A DNA stretch of 64,000 bases from NCBI RefSeq assembly GCF_963678635.1, contig NC_087065.1, positions 4,196,020 to 4,260,019 on the forward strand. The letters run 5' to 3'. This DNA comes from Symsagittifera roscoffensis (Eukaryota; Xenacoelomorpha; Acoela; Convolutidae). Shown one piece after another: positions 37,436-46,479 of this stretch; positions within the stretch are counted from its first letter, which is position 1; the number at the start of each line of letters is the position of its first letter. The translations under genes and the position numbers were made by a program. Below the pieces are notes generated by a model. That model searched no databases, was not told where the DNA came from, and saw only the letters and a program-made list of their open reading frames with translations.

Positions 37436-37798
37436 TCAGGCGATGCTCAAGTAGTATTTCTTGTGAAGATACACCATTATCTCGGTTTCCGCGAAGACTA
37501 CGTGTAGGATAGCGTACAATTCCCTTGAGCTCAATTTGCCCCTGTTTGGGTCATACACCGGCATTGAGACCTCCGTTATTCCTCTTTCAATCATGAAGTC
37601 TCGTAGTCTTGTTAGTGCCAACATCACGTGTTCGGGATCAATTGTGTTCCTGTCAATGACCCTCGTCACCAGGAAACACAGATATTTGCCCGGGACTTGT
37701 GCTACTGATGGTGGAAGCGCTGCCATCCCTCCCAGTCCTGGTCTCTGTCTGAACAGAAACTCCACATTCTGGTACTCTCTTTTGAAGTCAGCTTCCAA
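37436..37798 (-). CDS. Macrodomain-like C-terminal segment of Pol
   Basis: A 120-codon frame overlapping the preceding Pol frame in a shifted phase. The pattern is that of macro (Appr-1''-p processing type) domains: GGMAALPP, then a strand YLCFLVTR, a D/N-containing turn, a helix with LTRLRDFM, a strand VSMPVYDPNRGKLS in place of the usual P-x-IGCG-x-GL, a helix, and a final hydrophobic strand IMVYL. Macrodomains bind or hydrolyse ADP-ribose derivatives. The N-terminal strand (ITDSDFIL) is at the end of the previous frame. Assignment is by pattern; the ligand-binding loops look degenerate. Confidence 0.55.
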   Translation of the reverse strand: MEADFKREYQNVEFLFRQRPGLGGMAALPPSVAQVPGKYLCFLVTRVIDRNTIDPEHVMLALTRLRDFMIERGITEVSMPVYDPNRGKLSSRELYAILHVVFAETEIMVYLHKKYYLSIA

Positions 37799-38916
37799 TC
37801 TTGATTTGAAACTCGTGACGCCGTGACGCAGATCGCGCTAGTCCTGTTTGACAGGATGAAGTCGCTATCCGTTATCATGATGTTTTCCGAGTACTCATTG
37901 GGTATTTCAAACTTCGTTTTGAAATTCCGACCTATGGTAGGCTCTGGCTCTTCTTCTTCCAGTTCCAATTCGCTTGTTTCTCTCACTTCCTTGAGCTTCT
38001 TTATCATCAAATTTTCGGTGTGGGTAAGTCCTACCCCCACTCCCCGGACAAAAAAATTTATCGACGTCCCCGTCGATGTTGTCGGGTCTGAATTGTCCGG
38101 AGGAATGTCCAGTGGCCTGTCTGTTGCCGTCCATCCGAAAAGAGGGTCCTCTGTCTTCATATAATTTGCCGATGACATGTCGACTTGTTGAATGCTTTGT
38201 CCTTCGTGGCTCTCGTCTTTGACATCGCGCATCCACTCTAGTATCCTCAAGTTCGTGTTCTCCCTCCTCTCTATCTCACTCTGTTCGAGATCCGTCTCCA
38301 ATTCTGGTGTCGAGTAGTCTTCCTGCGGATAGTGTCCAGCATCGTCAATGACCTGCCATTCCTCTTCGGCTTCCAGTTCGCCTGTACTCAGTAGTTCCTC
38401 GCCCAATTTGTCTGGCTGTATCTTATCGATCAAGAAGTCATCCCCGTATCTGTTGTACCTCATGCCGGTCCATTTACGATTGCCAGTCCTGGTTCCCGGT
38501 GGTATTGGTCGATCTGGCTCCATCCACTTCGGCACCTCATCTTGCTCCGGGTCGTTCCAGTCTTCTTCTACAAACGATCCTGCTTCACACTCCACCTCTA
38601 TCTTTTCATTGTCGTCCAAACTCAAGTTCTCATTTCCATCATTTTTCTCTCTGGTGCCTTTTTCATTCACTTCACACGCTGGCTCTACCACCAGGTACTC
38701 GAGACCCTCCATGTCCTTCGGTATGCACCAGTCCTCCGGGGACGGAACGTGAGGCTTCAGATTTTCATAATGTGCTGCTCGCCCAGTACTCAAGCGGTAA
38801 AACCGTCCTTGTTGATGAACTTCCGTTATCATGAATGGTCCCCTCCACTTCTTGAGTAGTTTCTTCGTTCCCTTGGGCGGTATGACATTTTGAAAGGCCC
38901 ACACGTATTGGCCCAC
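37702..38916 (-). CDS. Pol: integrase C-terminal (GPY/F-type) domain and acidic tail
   Basis: A 404-codon frame. Residues 1-70 form the SH3-like integrase C-terminal domain of Ty3/gypsy elements (KKWRGPFMITEV, then RLSTGRAAHYENLKPH). Residues 70-300 are a long acidic D/E-rich extension with W and Y residues. At residues about 330-350 is a macrodomain-like first strand, after which the frame is wrong and ends in a shifted tail. The integrase core is in the upstream frame (38,829-39,653); the break coincides with an A-run near 38,940 that is one base off. Confidence 0.7.
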   Translation of the reverse strand: MGQYVWAFQNVIPPKGTKKLLKKWRGPFMITEVHQQGRFYRLSTGRAAHYENLKPHVPSPEDWCIPKDMEGLEYLVVEPACEVNEKGTREKNDGNENLSLDDNEKIEVECEAGSFVEEDWNDPEQDEVPKWMEPDRPIPPGTRTGNRKWTGMRYNRYGDDFLIDKIQPDKLGEELLSTGELEAEEEWQVIDDAGHYPQEDYSTPELETDLEQSEIERRENTNLRILEWMRDVKDESHEGQSIQQVDMSSANYMKTEDPLFGWTATDRPLDIPPDNSDPTTSTGTSINFFVRGVGVGLTHTENLMIKKLKEVRETSELELEEEEPEPTIGRNFKTKFEIPNEYSENIMITDSDFILSNRTSAICVTASRVSNQDWKLTSKESTRMWSFCSDRDQDWEGWQRFHHQ

Positions 38917-39653
38917 CTCATATGGCTTTGCTTGTAATATTTTTTGTCATATTTTCTGCGTTGCCTCATTTGCGCTTGCGCCGTGTTCCTCCTGCATAGC
39001 TCGTTTAGCTCCTGTTGTCTTTTGATCGCTTCTTTCACGTATGCCTGAGGCGACGTCCTTTTCCCCTCGTATTCCGGGTAAGAGAATGTCAGAGGCATTG
39101 CTCTCTCCCTGCCCGTCAACATCATGAAGGGACTGATGCCCGTCGTTGAGTGCTGCGTACTGTTGTAGGCCCCTACTACCTGTGGCAGGTATTTATCCCA
39201 GTCCGTCATGTATCTTGAGCAGTACACCCTTAACATGTTGACCAGTGTCCTGTTCTGTCTCTCTACCAACCCGTTGGTCTGTGGATGGTAGGTTGTCGAG
39301 TGTGCTTGAGCAATGTGCGATCTCCTCATCAATTCTTTTGTCAAGTCCCCCACAAAAGCTTTGCCGTTGTCCGACTGGAAAGTCAATGGACAACCATACC
39401 GCGATATCCAATGCGTTATCAGATGATCACATGTCTCCTCGGCCGAGGCTGTCTGGCACGGAACCGCTTCCGCCAACTTTGTGAAGTGATCTATTATAAC
39501 CAGTATCTGGTTATATCCTGACTCCGTCATGCAGATTTTTTGATGGTCTATCTGCACCACTTCATTGAACTCTGAGCTCTCGACGGACTTGAGTGGAAAC
39601 TTCATCTTCCTTGGGTCTTTTACCTGGAGGCATGCCAAATGCCAAGCAGGCAT
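38829..39653 (-). CDS. Pol: integrase catalytic core
   Basis: A 274-codon frame. It contains the DDE set: D in VVQIDHQ (about residue 34), D in FQSDNGKAF (about 95) and E in NGLVERQNRT (about 130), with the YHPQTNG loop before the last. The core is intact and would catalyse 3' processing and strand transfer. Its N-terminal HHCC zinc finger lies in the upstream frame, separated by a 7-bp tandem duplication (unit TTGGCAT on the coding strand, near 39,640). The C-terminal end is out of frame. Confidence 0.85.
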   Translation of the reverse strand: MPAWHLACLQVKDPRKMKFPLKSVESSEFNEVVQIDHQKICMTESGYNQILVIIDHFTKLAEAVPCQTASAEETCDHLITHWISRYGCPLTFQSDNGKAFVGDLTKELMRRSHIAQAHSTTYHPQTNGLVERQNRTLVNMLRVYCSRYMTDWDKYLPQVVGAYNSTQHSTTGISPFMMLTGRERAMPLTFSYPEYEGKRTSPQAYVKEAIKRQQELNELCRRNTAQAQMRQRRKYDKKYYKQSHMRWANTCGPFKMSYRPRERRNYSRSGGDHS

Positions 39654-41430
39654 TCACCCATCTCTCGCAAGCTTTTCTCATTCCTGGCCAATCAAACCTG
39701 TGAAGTATCCTTTGTTGTACTTTATCTATCCCCTGGTGCTCCATCTGGTCGTGCGATCTGAAAAGCACCTCCGTTTGATACAATTGTGGCAGTATGATGA
39801 GGTTGTGTTTGTGTAATATCTTCTCCTCATCTTTCCTCTTGCATGCTACCACCCCATCAGCTGTGTGGTAGAGTAAGTCTTTCTTCTCTTTGTAGAACTG
39901 GCTCAAGATCTTGTAGCTGTCTTCCTCGAGTTCCCCCTTCTCCTTGACCCCCGACTGGATCCATTTGGAGAGGTTACTTGTCATTTTGTCATTCTTTTGG
40001 GCTCTTATTAGGTCTGACAGCCTATATCTTGCCTTGACATGCTCCTTTAGCGCCATGATCTGTCCATTCATCTCACCAGGGTTGTGGATGTCATCACTCA
40101 GCTTCACGCATATCATCCTTTTCACGATTTTCATATCATCTTCTGGCACCAGATTCGTTCTGACGTTTGAGTTGCATGATAATTCCCTGAATGGCTTCCT
40201 TGAAACCGCAATTTTCTCAAGTTCTTCACCACCTTGTATCTCCTGTACGTCCAGATTGTACGTTCCTGAAGATGGATTCGTCTGTAACTCCCTTTTGTGG
40301 TGCCTTGTCTTCTCTTCCGCCAATATCATGCACAGACTGTCTTGGTTTTCGCTGCTCTCATCCGAGTCTTCATCCCATTCTTCACGCTCCCCGGATAATT
40401 TTCCTTCTCCGGTTTCTTCTTCCGTGAACAAGGAACACTCCCCGGACTCTTGACCTAGTCCCAGGTGTTCAGTATCTTCTTTGAACGTCACTTTCTTTTT
40501 CCTAACCTTGGTCTGCTCCAAAATGTTTTCGGGGATTTTGTCAACTAGTGACCGCACGACATCTCTGCTGTCAGTGACGCTTCCTCTTGAGGAGTCAGTA
40601 TTGTTCACTGTTTCTTTTCTCCGAAGTATAGTGACTTCCGGTTCCTCTTGACCCTTCTCTTGTATCACGGGCTTCTCATCTGATAGTTTCTCGAGCAACC
40701 TCATTAAGTCATCATCTATCTGTGCAGTTCCTGCTTCTACCTGGTTAAGATCATAGCCTTTTGCCTTGAGCGTCTCCCTCACGATCTTCGACTTTAGTAT
40801 TATTTCTATCGGAATCCTTCTGCTCTTCTTCAAGATGGTCTTTTCTGGAGGTTCTTTAGGTAATTCAGGATGATCTTCAATCGGTTTGCCTGATTTGTCC
40901 AGCCATCTCGTGAGTGGAAGACTGTCGTACGTTTCCTTGTCCATGAAGGAGAAGCCATCTTTGATTTCAGGTCTGTCTGCCTCTCTTTGCTCTTGTCTCT
41001 CATAGAACTCCGTCTTCTTACTCAAGCTGTCGGCATTCTGATGTTTATCTCGTGTCCTATGCTCAATTATCATGTTGTATCCGTCCAGGCGAACTATCCA
41101 CCTCCCAATGTAGCTTTGGTCCATTGAGTACGTCTTCAGCCAGCTCAGTGCTCGATTGTCGACTCGCAACTTGAATGGCTCACTGCCCAGGTATGCCCTG
41201 TATTTCTCGACAAAGGTAACCACCGCGAACATCTCTGCTTTCGGTGCTCCGTACTTCATTTCCGTGTCACTCAGGACTTTGCTCCCGTACGCTATTGGTC
41301 TCAAGACTGTCTTCCCATTCCATTCTTGTTCTTGATGGAGAATTCCAGAAATCGCGACTACCGACGCATCCGTGTCCAGCACGTACATCCCTTTCTCAGT
41401 CGGCATACCCAGTACTGGTGCCTGCCTCAC
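39562..41430 (-). CDS. Pol: RNase H, connection and integrase zinc finger
   Basis: A 622-codon frame. RNase H occupies residues about 5-130: D in DTDAS, E in PKAEMFAV, D in RVDNRAL and D in NADSLS, all present. A long charged connection follows with acidic stretches (about 150-400), then helical segments and the integrase HHCC region (SHDQMEHQGIDKVQQRILHR with a downstream C-x-W...C pair, about 560-605). The frame starts out of phase with RT because of a 4-bp tandem duplication (GGCA twice) at 41,419-41,426, and ends shifted after the 7-bp duplication. Confidence 0.85.
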   Translation of the reverse strand: MRQAPVLGMPTEKGMYVLDTDASVVAISGILHQEQEWNGKTVLRPIAYGSKVLSDTEMKYGAPKAEMFAVVTFVEKYRAYLGSEPFKLRVDNRALSWLKTYSMDQSYIGRWIVRLDGYNMIIEHRTRDKHQNADSLSKKTEFYERQEQREADRPEIKDGFSFMDKETYDSLPLTRWLDKSGKPIEDHPELPKEPPEKTILKKSRRIPIEIILKSKIVRETLKAKGYDLNQVEAGTAQIDDDLMRLLEKLSDEKPVIQEKGQEEPEVTILRRKETVNNTDSSRGSVTDSRDVVRSLVDKIPENILEQTKVRKKKVTFKEDTEHLGLGQESGECSLFTEEETGEGKLSGEREEWDEDSDESSENQDSLCMILAEEKTRHHKRELQTNPSSGTYNLDVQEIQGGEELEKIAVSRKPFRELSCNSNVRTNLVPEDDMKIVKRMICVKLSDDIHNPGEMNGQIMALKEHVKARYRLSDLIRAQKNDKMTSNLSKWIQSGVKEKGELEEDSYKILSQFYKEKKDLLYHTADGVVACKRKDEEKILHKHNLIILPQLYQTEVLFRSHDQMEHQGIDKVQQRILHRFDWPGMRKACERWVNACLAFGMPPGKRPKEDEVSTQVRRELRVQ

Positions 41431-42589
41431 ATAGCTCTTTCTTTATTCTCTGGAATGACTCTTCTGCTGCGTTGTTCCACGTGAACTTCTTGCCCTTGTG
41501 TCTCATTAATTTTTGCATCGGGTATACCTTGTCCGCATAGCCTTTGATGAACTCTCTATAATAGTTCGCGAAACCCAGGAAGCTCATCAACTGGTGTTCT
41601 GTCTTCGGTGATTTCCAGGTTAGGACTGCTTCCACGGCGTCCGGATCAGGTCTGATGCCGTGCTTGTCTACCATCCTGCCCAAGTATTTTATTGAGTCCT
41701 TGAGTATCTCGCACTTTGATGGTTTACACTTTAGCCCCGACCTTTTCATGCATGCGAACACTTCGTCAAGTCTCTCAAGGTGGTCTTCCAATGTGGGCGT
41801 CGCTATTACCACGTCATCCACGTAGCACATTACCAGATTGCCATACTTCTTCGTCACGCCTATCAGCGCGTGTGCCATCAACCGCTGAAACGTGGCTGTG
41901 GCATTGCAAAGTCCAAACGGCATCCGTTTCCATTGAAACAGACCCAACTCGCAGGCGAACCCTGTCTTGTCCCTGTCCTGCTTCCTTAGTGGTACCTGCC
42001 AAAAGGCCGAGCCTAAACCAAGAGTCGTGAAAAATTTTGCATCACCTAACTTCGAGAGGCTCTCATCAATCCTAGGTATGGGATAGGCATCCTTCACCGT
42101 GACGGAGTTCAGGTATCGAAAGTCACAACAAAACCTCAACTGGTCGCCTTTCTTTTTGGCCATCACTACTCCACACGCCCACGGTGACTTGGATGGTTCT
42201 ATCATGTCATACTCTAGTAACGTCTCGATTTCTTTTCTACACGCCTCCGATTTGTCTGGGGTCATGCGCCTCGCCCCCTCCCTGTGCGGTACCGCGTTCT
42301 CCTCAAGTTCTGTTTCATACTCAACAAAATTACAACACCCGATATCCGCTTTATGCCTCGAAAAAACTTCTTCGTTCCGCTCTAGTACGTCCTTGATGGC
42401 TTCGAGCTGTTCATCTTTCAGTTTGCCCCTCAAATGTTCAATCTCCGGCAGAACCGGTTCATCAGTTTGCATTTCATCTAGAGTGGGCCTCTCTGGAAAG
42501 TTCGAACAGCTCGACAGCCCATCGTCCGTCTCTGACTTAAGTGATTTAACAAGACCTGAAGAATCTTTTATTTTCTGCAATCGTCTCAA
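41396..42589 (-). CDS. Pol: reverse transcriptase with motif A Asp-to-Gly change
   Basis: A 397-codon frame spanning the RT fingers, palm and thumb. FCCDFRYLN, PFGLCNATATFQRLM and CYVDDVV (motif C) are intact. Motif A reads FFTTLGLGSAFWQV, where Ty3/gypsy RTs have D-x-x-S/G: the codon at 42,017-42,019 is GGT (Gly) in place of the metal-binding Asp, so the polymerase should be inactive. The frame is in phase with the protease frame upstream but divided from it by a TGA at 42,662-42,664. The end runs out of phase at a 4-bp duplication near 41,420. Confidence 0.9.
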   Translation of the reverse strand: MRRLQKIKDSSGLVKSLKSETDDGLSSCSNFPERPTLDEMQTDEPVLPEIEHLRGKLKDEQLEAIKDVLERNEEVFSRHKADIGCCNFVEYETELEENAVPHREGARRMTPDKSEACRKEIETLLEYDMIEPSKSPWACGVVMAKKKGDQLRFCCDFRYLNSVTVKDAYPIPRIDESLSKLGDAKFFTTLGLGSAFWQVPLRKQDRDKTGFACELGLFQWKRMPFGLCNATATFQRLMAHALIGVTKKYGNLVMCYVDDVVIATPTLEDHLERLDEVFACMKRSGLKCKPSKCEILKDSIKYLGRMVDKHGIRPDPDAVEAVLTWKSPKTEHQLMSFLGFANYYREFIKGYADKVYPMQKLMRHKGKKFTWNNAAEESFQRIKKELCEAGTSTGYAD

Positions 42590-42661
42590 GATACAAATTT
42601 TGTCCCTATGATTGGGACAATCAACAACTTCATTTTGTTTTGAGTTCTCAGTTGTTTCATA

Positions 42662-43465
42662 TCAGGTTTTAACCGGTAAAGCATATCCCAGTTTCCTCCC
42701 TCTCTGTATCGTGATCGGTATATCAAGAGTATTCAACAAGACACTGACGCAGAGGCCGCTCTTCGTTATCGAGAAGGATCTTCCTAAAACAGCAGCACTT
42801 TGACTATTAGGATTCGGAACTATACACACTTGTTTGTTGTCACTTAGTTCATTGTAATTTTTCATCCTCAAGCCTACGATTGCCGCTTCATTCGCCTTTA
42901 ACCTCACCCTCCTACTCAAGAATACCGGTGCTTTGGTTTCATTTGCCATTATTAAGTTTACCGGTTTGATTGCGTACCTCCTATCCGGGTTCCGTATCCT
43001 GAACATTGCGTTATTTAGATCAATCGCTACATCGAAATTCCTGATGAAGTCTCTGCCCAAAATGAATTGGTCAGATTCATCTAGGTTTTCTACCACGAGA
43101 AAGCTCATCCACAGGTTACGTTCCCCCAAATTGAGGGCTATTATCGGCGTTCTGCCCAGCACCCGAAGGGCCCCTTTGTTTGCAGCTGATAGCCGTATTC
43201 TTGAGTCTATCAAATCACCTTTGTTAAAGCCCTTTCGTTCCCAAGTTTCGATTGGTATGACGCTCAAGACTGCTCCCGTATCAAGTAACCCACGTAACTG
43301 AGTCTTTTTGCCACTTATGTCTAGCACGTGCCCTGTCACATCTGCCTCCGTTCCGATGTGCATCGCATCTTCTTCAAGCATGGCGCAGTGTCCAATCGAT
43401 CTCACTTTCAACTCTTCTTTCCCTACGTAGATCTGCCCAATTAGGTCTTCGTCACATGTTATCAT
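42662..43465 (-). CDS. Aspartic protease region
   Basis: A 267-codon frame containing a retropepsin: active site LLDTGAVLSVI (about residues 61-71) and the later ILGRDFIRNF (about 134-143) corresponding to the G-R/K-D segment. The protease would cut the polyprotein as a dimer. The start overlaps the previous frame, with a one-base change in an A-run near 43,460 separating them. The frame ends at TGA 42,662, after which the same phase continues into RT; a CGA-to-TGA transition is a simple explanation. Confidence 0.8.
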   Translation of the reverse strand: MITCDEDLIGQIYVGKEELKVRSIGHCAMLEEDAMHIGTEADVTGHVLDISGKKTQLRGLLDTGAVLSVIPIETWERKGFNKGDLIDSRIRLSAANKGALRVLGRTPIIALNLGERNLWMSFLVVENLDESDQFILGRDFIRNFDVAIDLNNAMFRIRNPDRRYAIKPVNLIMANETKAPVFLSRRVRLKANEAAIVGLRMKNYNELSDNKQVCIVPNPNSQSAAVLGRSFSITKSGLCVSVLLNTLDIPITIQRGRKLGYALPVKT

Positions 43466-44105
43466 TTTCTTGGTATAGATGTTGATTCCATATCATCACC
43501 TCGTGTGGACCATAAGCTTCAGTATACCTGTTATCAACACGCACCGACTTGCTGCCCCCTCTCGTGAGTAGTGCTCTCAACGCTCTAGAAGTCGTTTGTG
43601 GGCTTATACAACTCAAGTAATCTGCGTACACGTCAATGTGCATTATTGTCTGGTCGCTCGGTTCGCTTAAATTTCTGGTTATCTCATGGCCGCCCACTGT
43701 GATTATCGACATTATTCTAGCCCCGATTTTCGATATGCCGAATGGCTTTCCCGTCACCATTTTTACAGTGTTACAATTCCCGGTCTTTGTCGAGCCCGGT
43801 ACAGCCTCTGGTGTTGGTTTTGATCCAGCTAATGCTTCGTTGAAATTCTGTCTTTCGATCTCCAGCTTTAGTCGTTGCTCTATTTCTTTCGCAGCCAGAT
43901 CCTGTTTCACTTTGTTAATTGCTTCCGTCGCCGCTTTCTCATAAATTATCTCTAGAGAGTTCCCGGCTGCGGATTCTATCGCACCATTAACATGTGTTAC
44001 AGCTTTCACTGTTTTCGTGGGCAATTCCGTGCTTGGTGCTCCTAAGTTCCTAGATTCAAACTCGTTTTGTCTATTCCGCTGATTCTGCACCGCCGCTAAT
44101 GCCAA
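43452..44105 (-). CDS. Gag-protease linker region
   Basis: A 217-codon frame that begins with TTG rather than ATG; it is the continuation of Gag-Pol after a frameshift at a C-run (five C on the coding strand near 44,117). It contains helices with K/E/Q heptads (EIEQRLKLEIERQNF) and a mixed C-terminal part with no recognised domain. It ends where the protease frame takes over. Confidence 0.55.
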   Translation of the reverse strand: MALAAVQNQRNRQNEFESRNLGAPSTELPTKTVKAVTHVNGAIESAAGNSLEIIYEKAATEAINKVKQDLAAKEIEQRLKLEIERQNFNEALAGSKPTPEAVPGSTKTGNCNTVKMVTGKPFGISKIGARIMSIITVGGHEITRNLSEPSDQTIMHIDVYADYLSCISPQTTSRALRALLTRGGSKSVRVDNRYTEAYGPHEVMIWNQHLYQENDNM

Positions 44106-44106
44106 C

Positions 44107-44628
44107 TTATGTTTGGGGGTGACTCTGGTCCTTGACCGCTTCCCAGAACAAGGGACAATCCATTCTGAAGTGCCCTTCTTGGTTACAGAAGAAGCATCTC
44201 GCTCCTATCTTGATGATTAAGCCACTATAGTACTCGTGTTCCTCCATCTGGCTCATGTCCTCCTCATCCGGTGCGTATCCGAGACTCTTCATGCCTTGTT
44301 TGTATGTTGTGCAGTCGGCCACGTGGTGATCCGCCGACCCGCAGTTCGCGCATGATCTGCGCTTGTCCATGTCATCTCTAGGCTTGTACCATGACGACCT
44401 CTGAGGTTGGCTTCCCCCTTGCTTGTTTCTGTTTTCTGAATATGAGTATTTCATGGGCTTCATCAGCATGTATTCCCTTGATTTCTGTCTCATTTCCTCT
44501 GTGGTCGGTGCGCTGTCTTTCGACAATGTATAGTATGCTGCTAACATTGTTCTTAAGTCATCACTTTTTACCCCATCGATGAACTTCGAGGCAAAAGTTT
44601 TTTCTGTTTGTCGACTCCTCTGGGTCAC
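44107..44628 (-). CDS. Gag nucleocapsid with two CCHC zinc knuckles
   Basis: A 173-codon frame whose first codon is GTG, a shifted continuation of Gag. The start corresponds to the end of the capsid region (KFIDGVKSDDLRTML). Two knuckles of exact form C-x2-C-x4-H-x4-C are present: CANCGSADHHVADC and CFFCNQEGHFRMDC. These bind genomic RNA. A run of six A (44,597-44,602 region) separates it from the upstream frame. Confidence 0.8.
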   Translation of the reverse strand: MTQRSRQTEKTFASKFIDGVKSDDLRTMLAAYYTLSKDSAPTTEEMRQKSREYMLMKPMKYSYSENRNKQGGSQPQRSSWYKPRDDMDKRRSCANCGSADHHVADCTTYKQGMKSLGYAPDEEDMSQMEEHEYYSGLIIKIGARCFFCNQEGHFRMDCPLFWEAVKDQSHPQT

Positions 44629-46237
44629 TCCTTCTTCTCAAGCTCTCCAGGTCATCTAGGAACCGATCAATTGACTCATCGTCCCTCTGCCTTCTCTTTT
44701 CAAATCGCATCATCGCTTGGTCACCCTTCATGCCTGACCCGAATCGATTCAGCAATATTTCGAAGATTTTGTCCGCGGTATCGCGTTCTTCTTCTTTCTT
44801 TGCAACCACGCATTTTAATGCCGTACCTTCCAGGTTGCTGAGTATGGCAGTGCATGCTTGCCTTTCATCATTTAGGTTATCTTGCTCTAGGTGTAATCTC
44901 ATCACTTCCACCCAGGTGTCAATGCATCCATCGGAGTCGTCTTTGAATTCTTTTGGCTTCTTGAAAGTTTTTCTTGACTTTCCGTCTCTCCTATCGCTCG
45001 GGTCAGTGTTCCTCGTGGCGAAGCCCTCTAGAGTCCTGTTCATCATCTCCCAAGTGCTTGCCCACGTCATGGCATCCGGACCTATGTTGCTGCTAGCTAT
45101 TGAGTCTCCCGGACCACTCGTTGTGTTTGATGTTCCATTTTTCATGATTGTTTTAGCAGCCGTTGGTGCTATGCTTACCGCATTCCGGTTTAAAGGCAAC
45201 GGTGTCGATTGCCGTTTGTTCCTTTGTGGTTCCACAAAGTCAACTCTGGTGCCTTGCGTACGATTCGCTGCCGTTCTTTCTTGTGAGGTAGAATTTCTCA
45301 AGATTGCATCCAATTTCGCCTGTATTGCACACGAACTTTCGTCCTGATTCCTGCTCATTGTGTCCATTCTCTTTTCCAGGCTACCTGATTGGCTGTTGAC
45401 GTCATCATATCGGTTTTTCAACTGTTGCATATCTTTTTTGATGTTCTTATCTCGTTCTTCATTGTTGGCATCCACCTTGTCCGACATCTGCTGGAGTCTC
45501 TCGTCTGTCGCCTTAGCCAGGTTAAAATAACTATCCAGATACTCGTGTTTGTTGTATTTCAACTCTTTCCTTATTAAGTCTCTATCTTCCTCACTGTACT
45601 TTAGTTTTTTGTCGATCTGATTTAGTTTTGTCATCAGGTCGCCAAGCTCAAGAGTAGCTGTTTCATGACCAGCAGTTGTCTTGTTTTCGGCTGTCGCTCC
45701 TGTTCTGGCTTGTTCTTCCTTTAGGTCGGCTTCTGTCGCCTTCGCGCTCACTGTCCCAAATGTTCGTGCTCTTTCAGTTTTTGATTCTTCGGCCGTGTTG
45801 TCTCTCGATTTCATTCCGACCATCATCGCCAATTTTTCTGTAAAAGATGTCTTCTTTACTTGAGAGTCGTCTTTCACCGTTTCTCGGGTATTGCCTGTTG
45901 TGTCTTCCAACGCGTCTATCGGCGAAAACTCCACGGTTTTTGGATTTTGATCTTCCATATGGGGCATCGGTGTGGATTCCGTTGTCTTCTTCTCCACTTC
46001 ATCTACGCTCTGGTCTGGTGTCTCTAGATCGATTTCAATTGTGGGCTCCACCTGTTTGTCTTTAGCACCTTCTCTCGCCTTGTTCTCGGTACTACTCCTC
46101 GTGCAGACCATGCTAACTGAAAAGTTATCTTTTGTTTTCCTTGGGCCGATTGATGTCGTTCCGCGCAGCGACGAGTTATATTTCGTGTTTGATCCACTTG
46201 ACCTTTTTTCGAGCACCGGTACCCTACTCCGTCTCAT
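44561..46237 (-). CDS. Gag: N-terminal region, coiled coil and capsid domain
   Basis: A 558-codon frame from ATG at 46,237. Residues 1-190 are basic then acidic and probably disordered. A coiled coil spans about 195-290 (LNQIDKKLKYSEEDRDLIRK). A Ty3-type gag domain covers about 400-530 (GCIDTWVEVMRLHLEQ, LEGTALKCVV, LLNRFGSG, RFLDDLESLRRR). The last 20 residues are frameshifted. The N-terminal 390 codons are duplicated at 49,796-50,969 with only a few differences. ATG 46,237 is the first in frame after a stop-rich leader. Confidence 0.8.
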   Translation of the reverse strand: MRRSRVPVLEKRSSGSNTKYNSSLRGTTSIGPRKTKDNFSVSMVCTRSSTENKAREGAKDKQVEPTIEIDLETPDQSVDEVEKKTTESTPMPHMEDQNPKTVEFSPIDALEDTTGNTRETVKDDSQVKKTSFTEKLAMMVGMKSRDNTAEESKTERARTFGTVSAKATEADLKEEQARTGATAENKTTAGHETATLELGDLMTKLNQIDKKLKYSEEDRDLIRKELKYNKHEYLDSYFNLAKATDERLQQMSDKVDANNEERDKNIKKDMQQLKNRYDDVNSQSGSLEKRMDTMSRNQDESSCAIQAKLDAILRNSTSQERTAANRTQGTRVDFVEPQRNKRQSTPLPLNRNAVSIAPTAAKTIMKNGTSNTTSGPGDSIASSNIGPDAMTWASTWEMMNRTLEGFATRNTDPSDRRDGKSRKTFKKPKEFKDDSDGCIDTWVEVMRLHLEQDNLNDERQACTAILSNLEGTALKCVVAKKEEERDTADKIFEILLNRFGSGMKGDQAMMRFEKRRQRDDESIDRFLDDLESLRRRSDPEESTNRKNFCLEVHRWGKK

Positions 46238-46479
46238 TATTTCTATTTACAATTGCTCTTATTTACAATATTATTATATACACAATTCTATTCTAAGAAT
46301 AAAATCTATTATGAAAAAATTCTTAAAAGGAAATATACAACGTGATAAAAACCTTGTTCCCAGTTCTCTTTCACAACCTTTCGAGTAACTTTCTTTATTT
46401 GTGGTTTCAACCGTACCGAGTTCCGACTAGTATTGTTCTGTCTCAAAACACTTATTGTAATTTTACTTCAATTTTTATA

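Noticed and set aside
44594-44606. A AAA AAC slippery heptamer in the correct phase in gag, as for -1 programmed frameshifting
   Set aside because: The downstream nucleocapsid frame needs +1, and a -1 shift meets a stop within about ten codons; a one-base change in the A-run explains it better.
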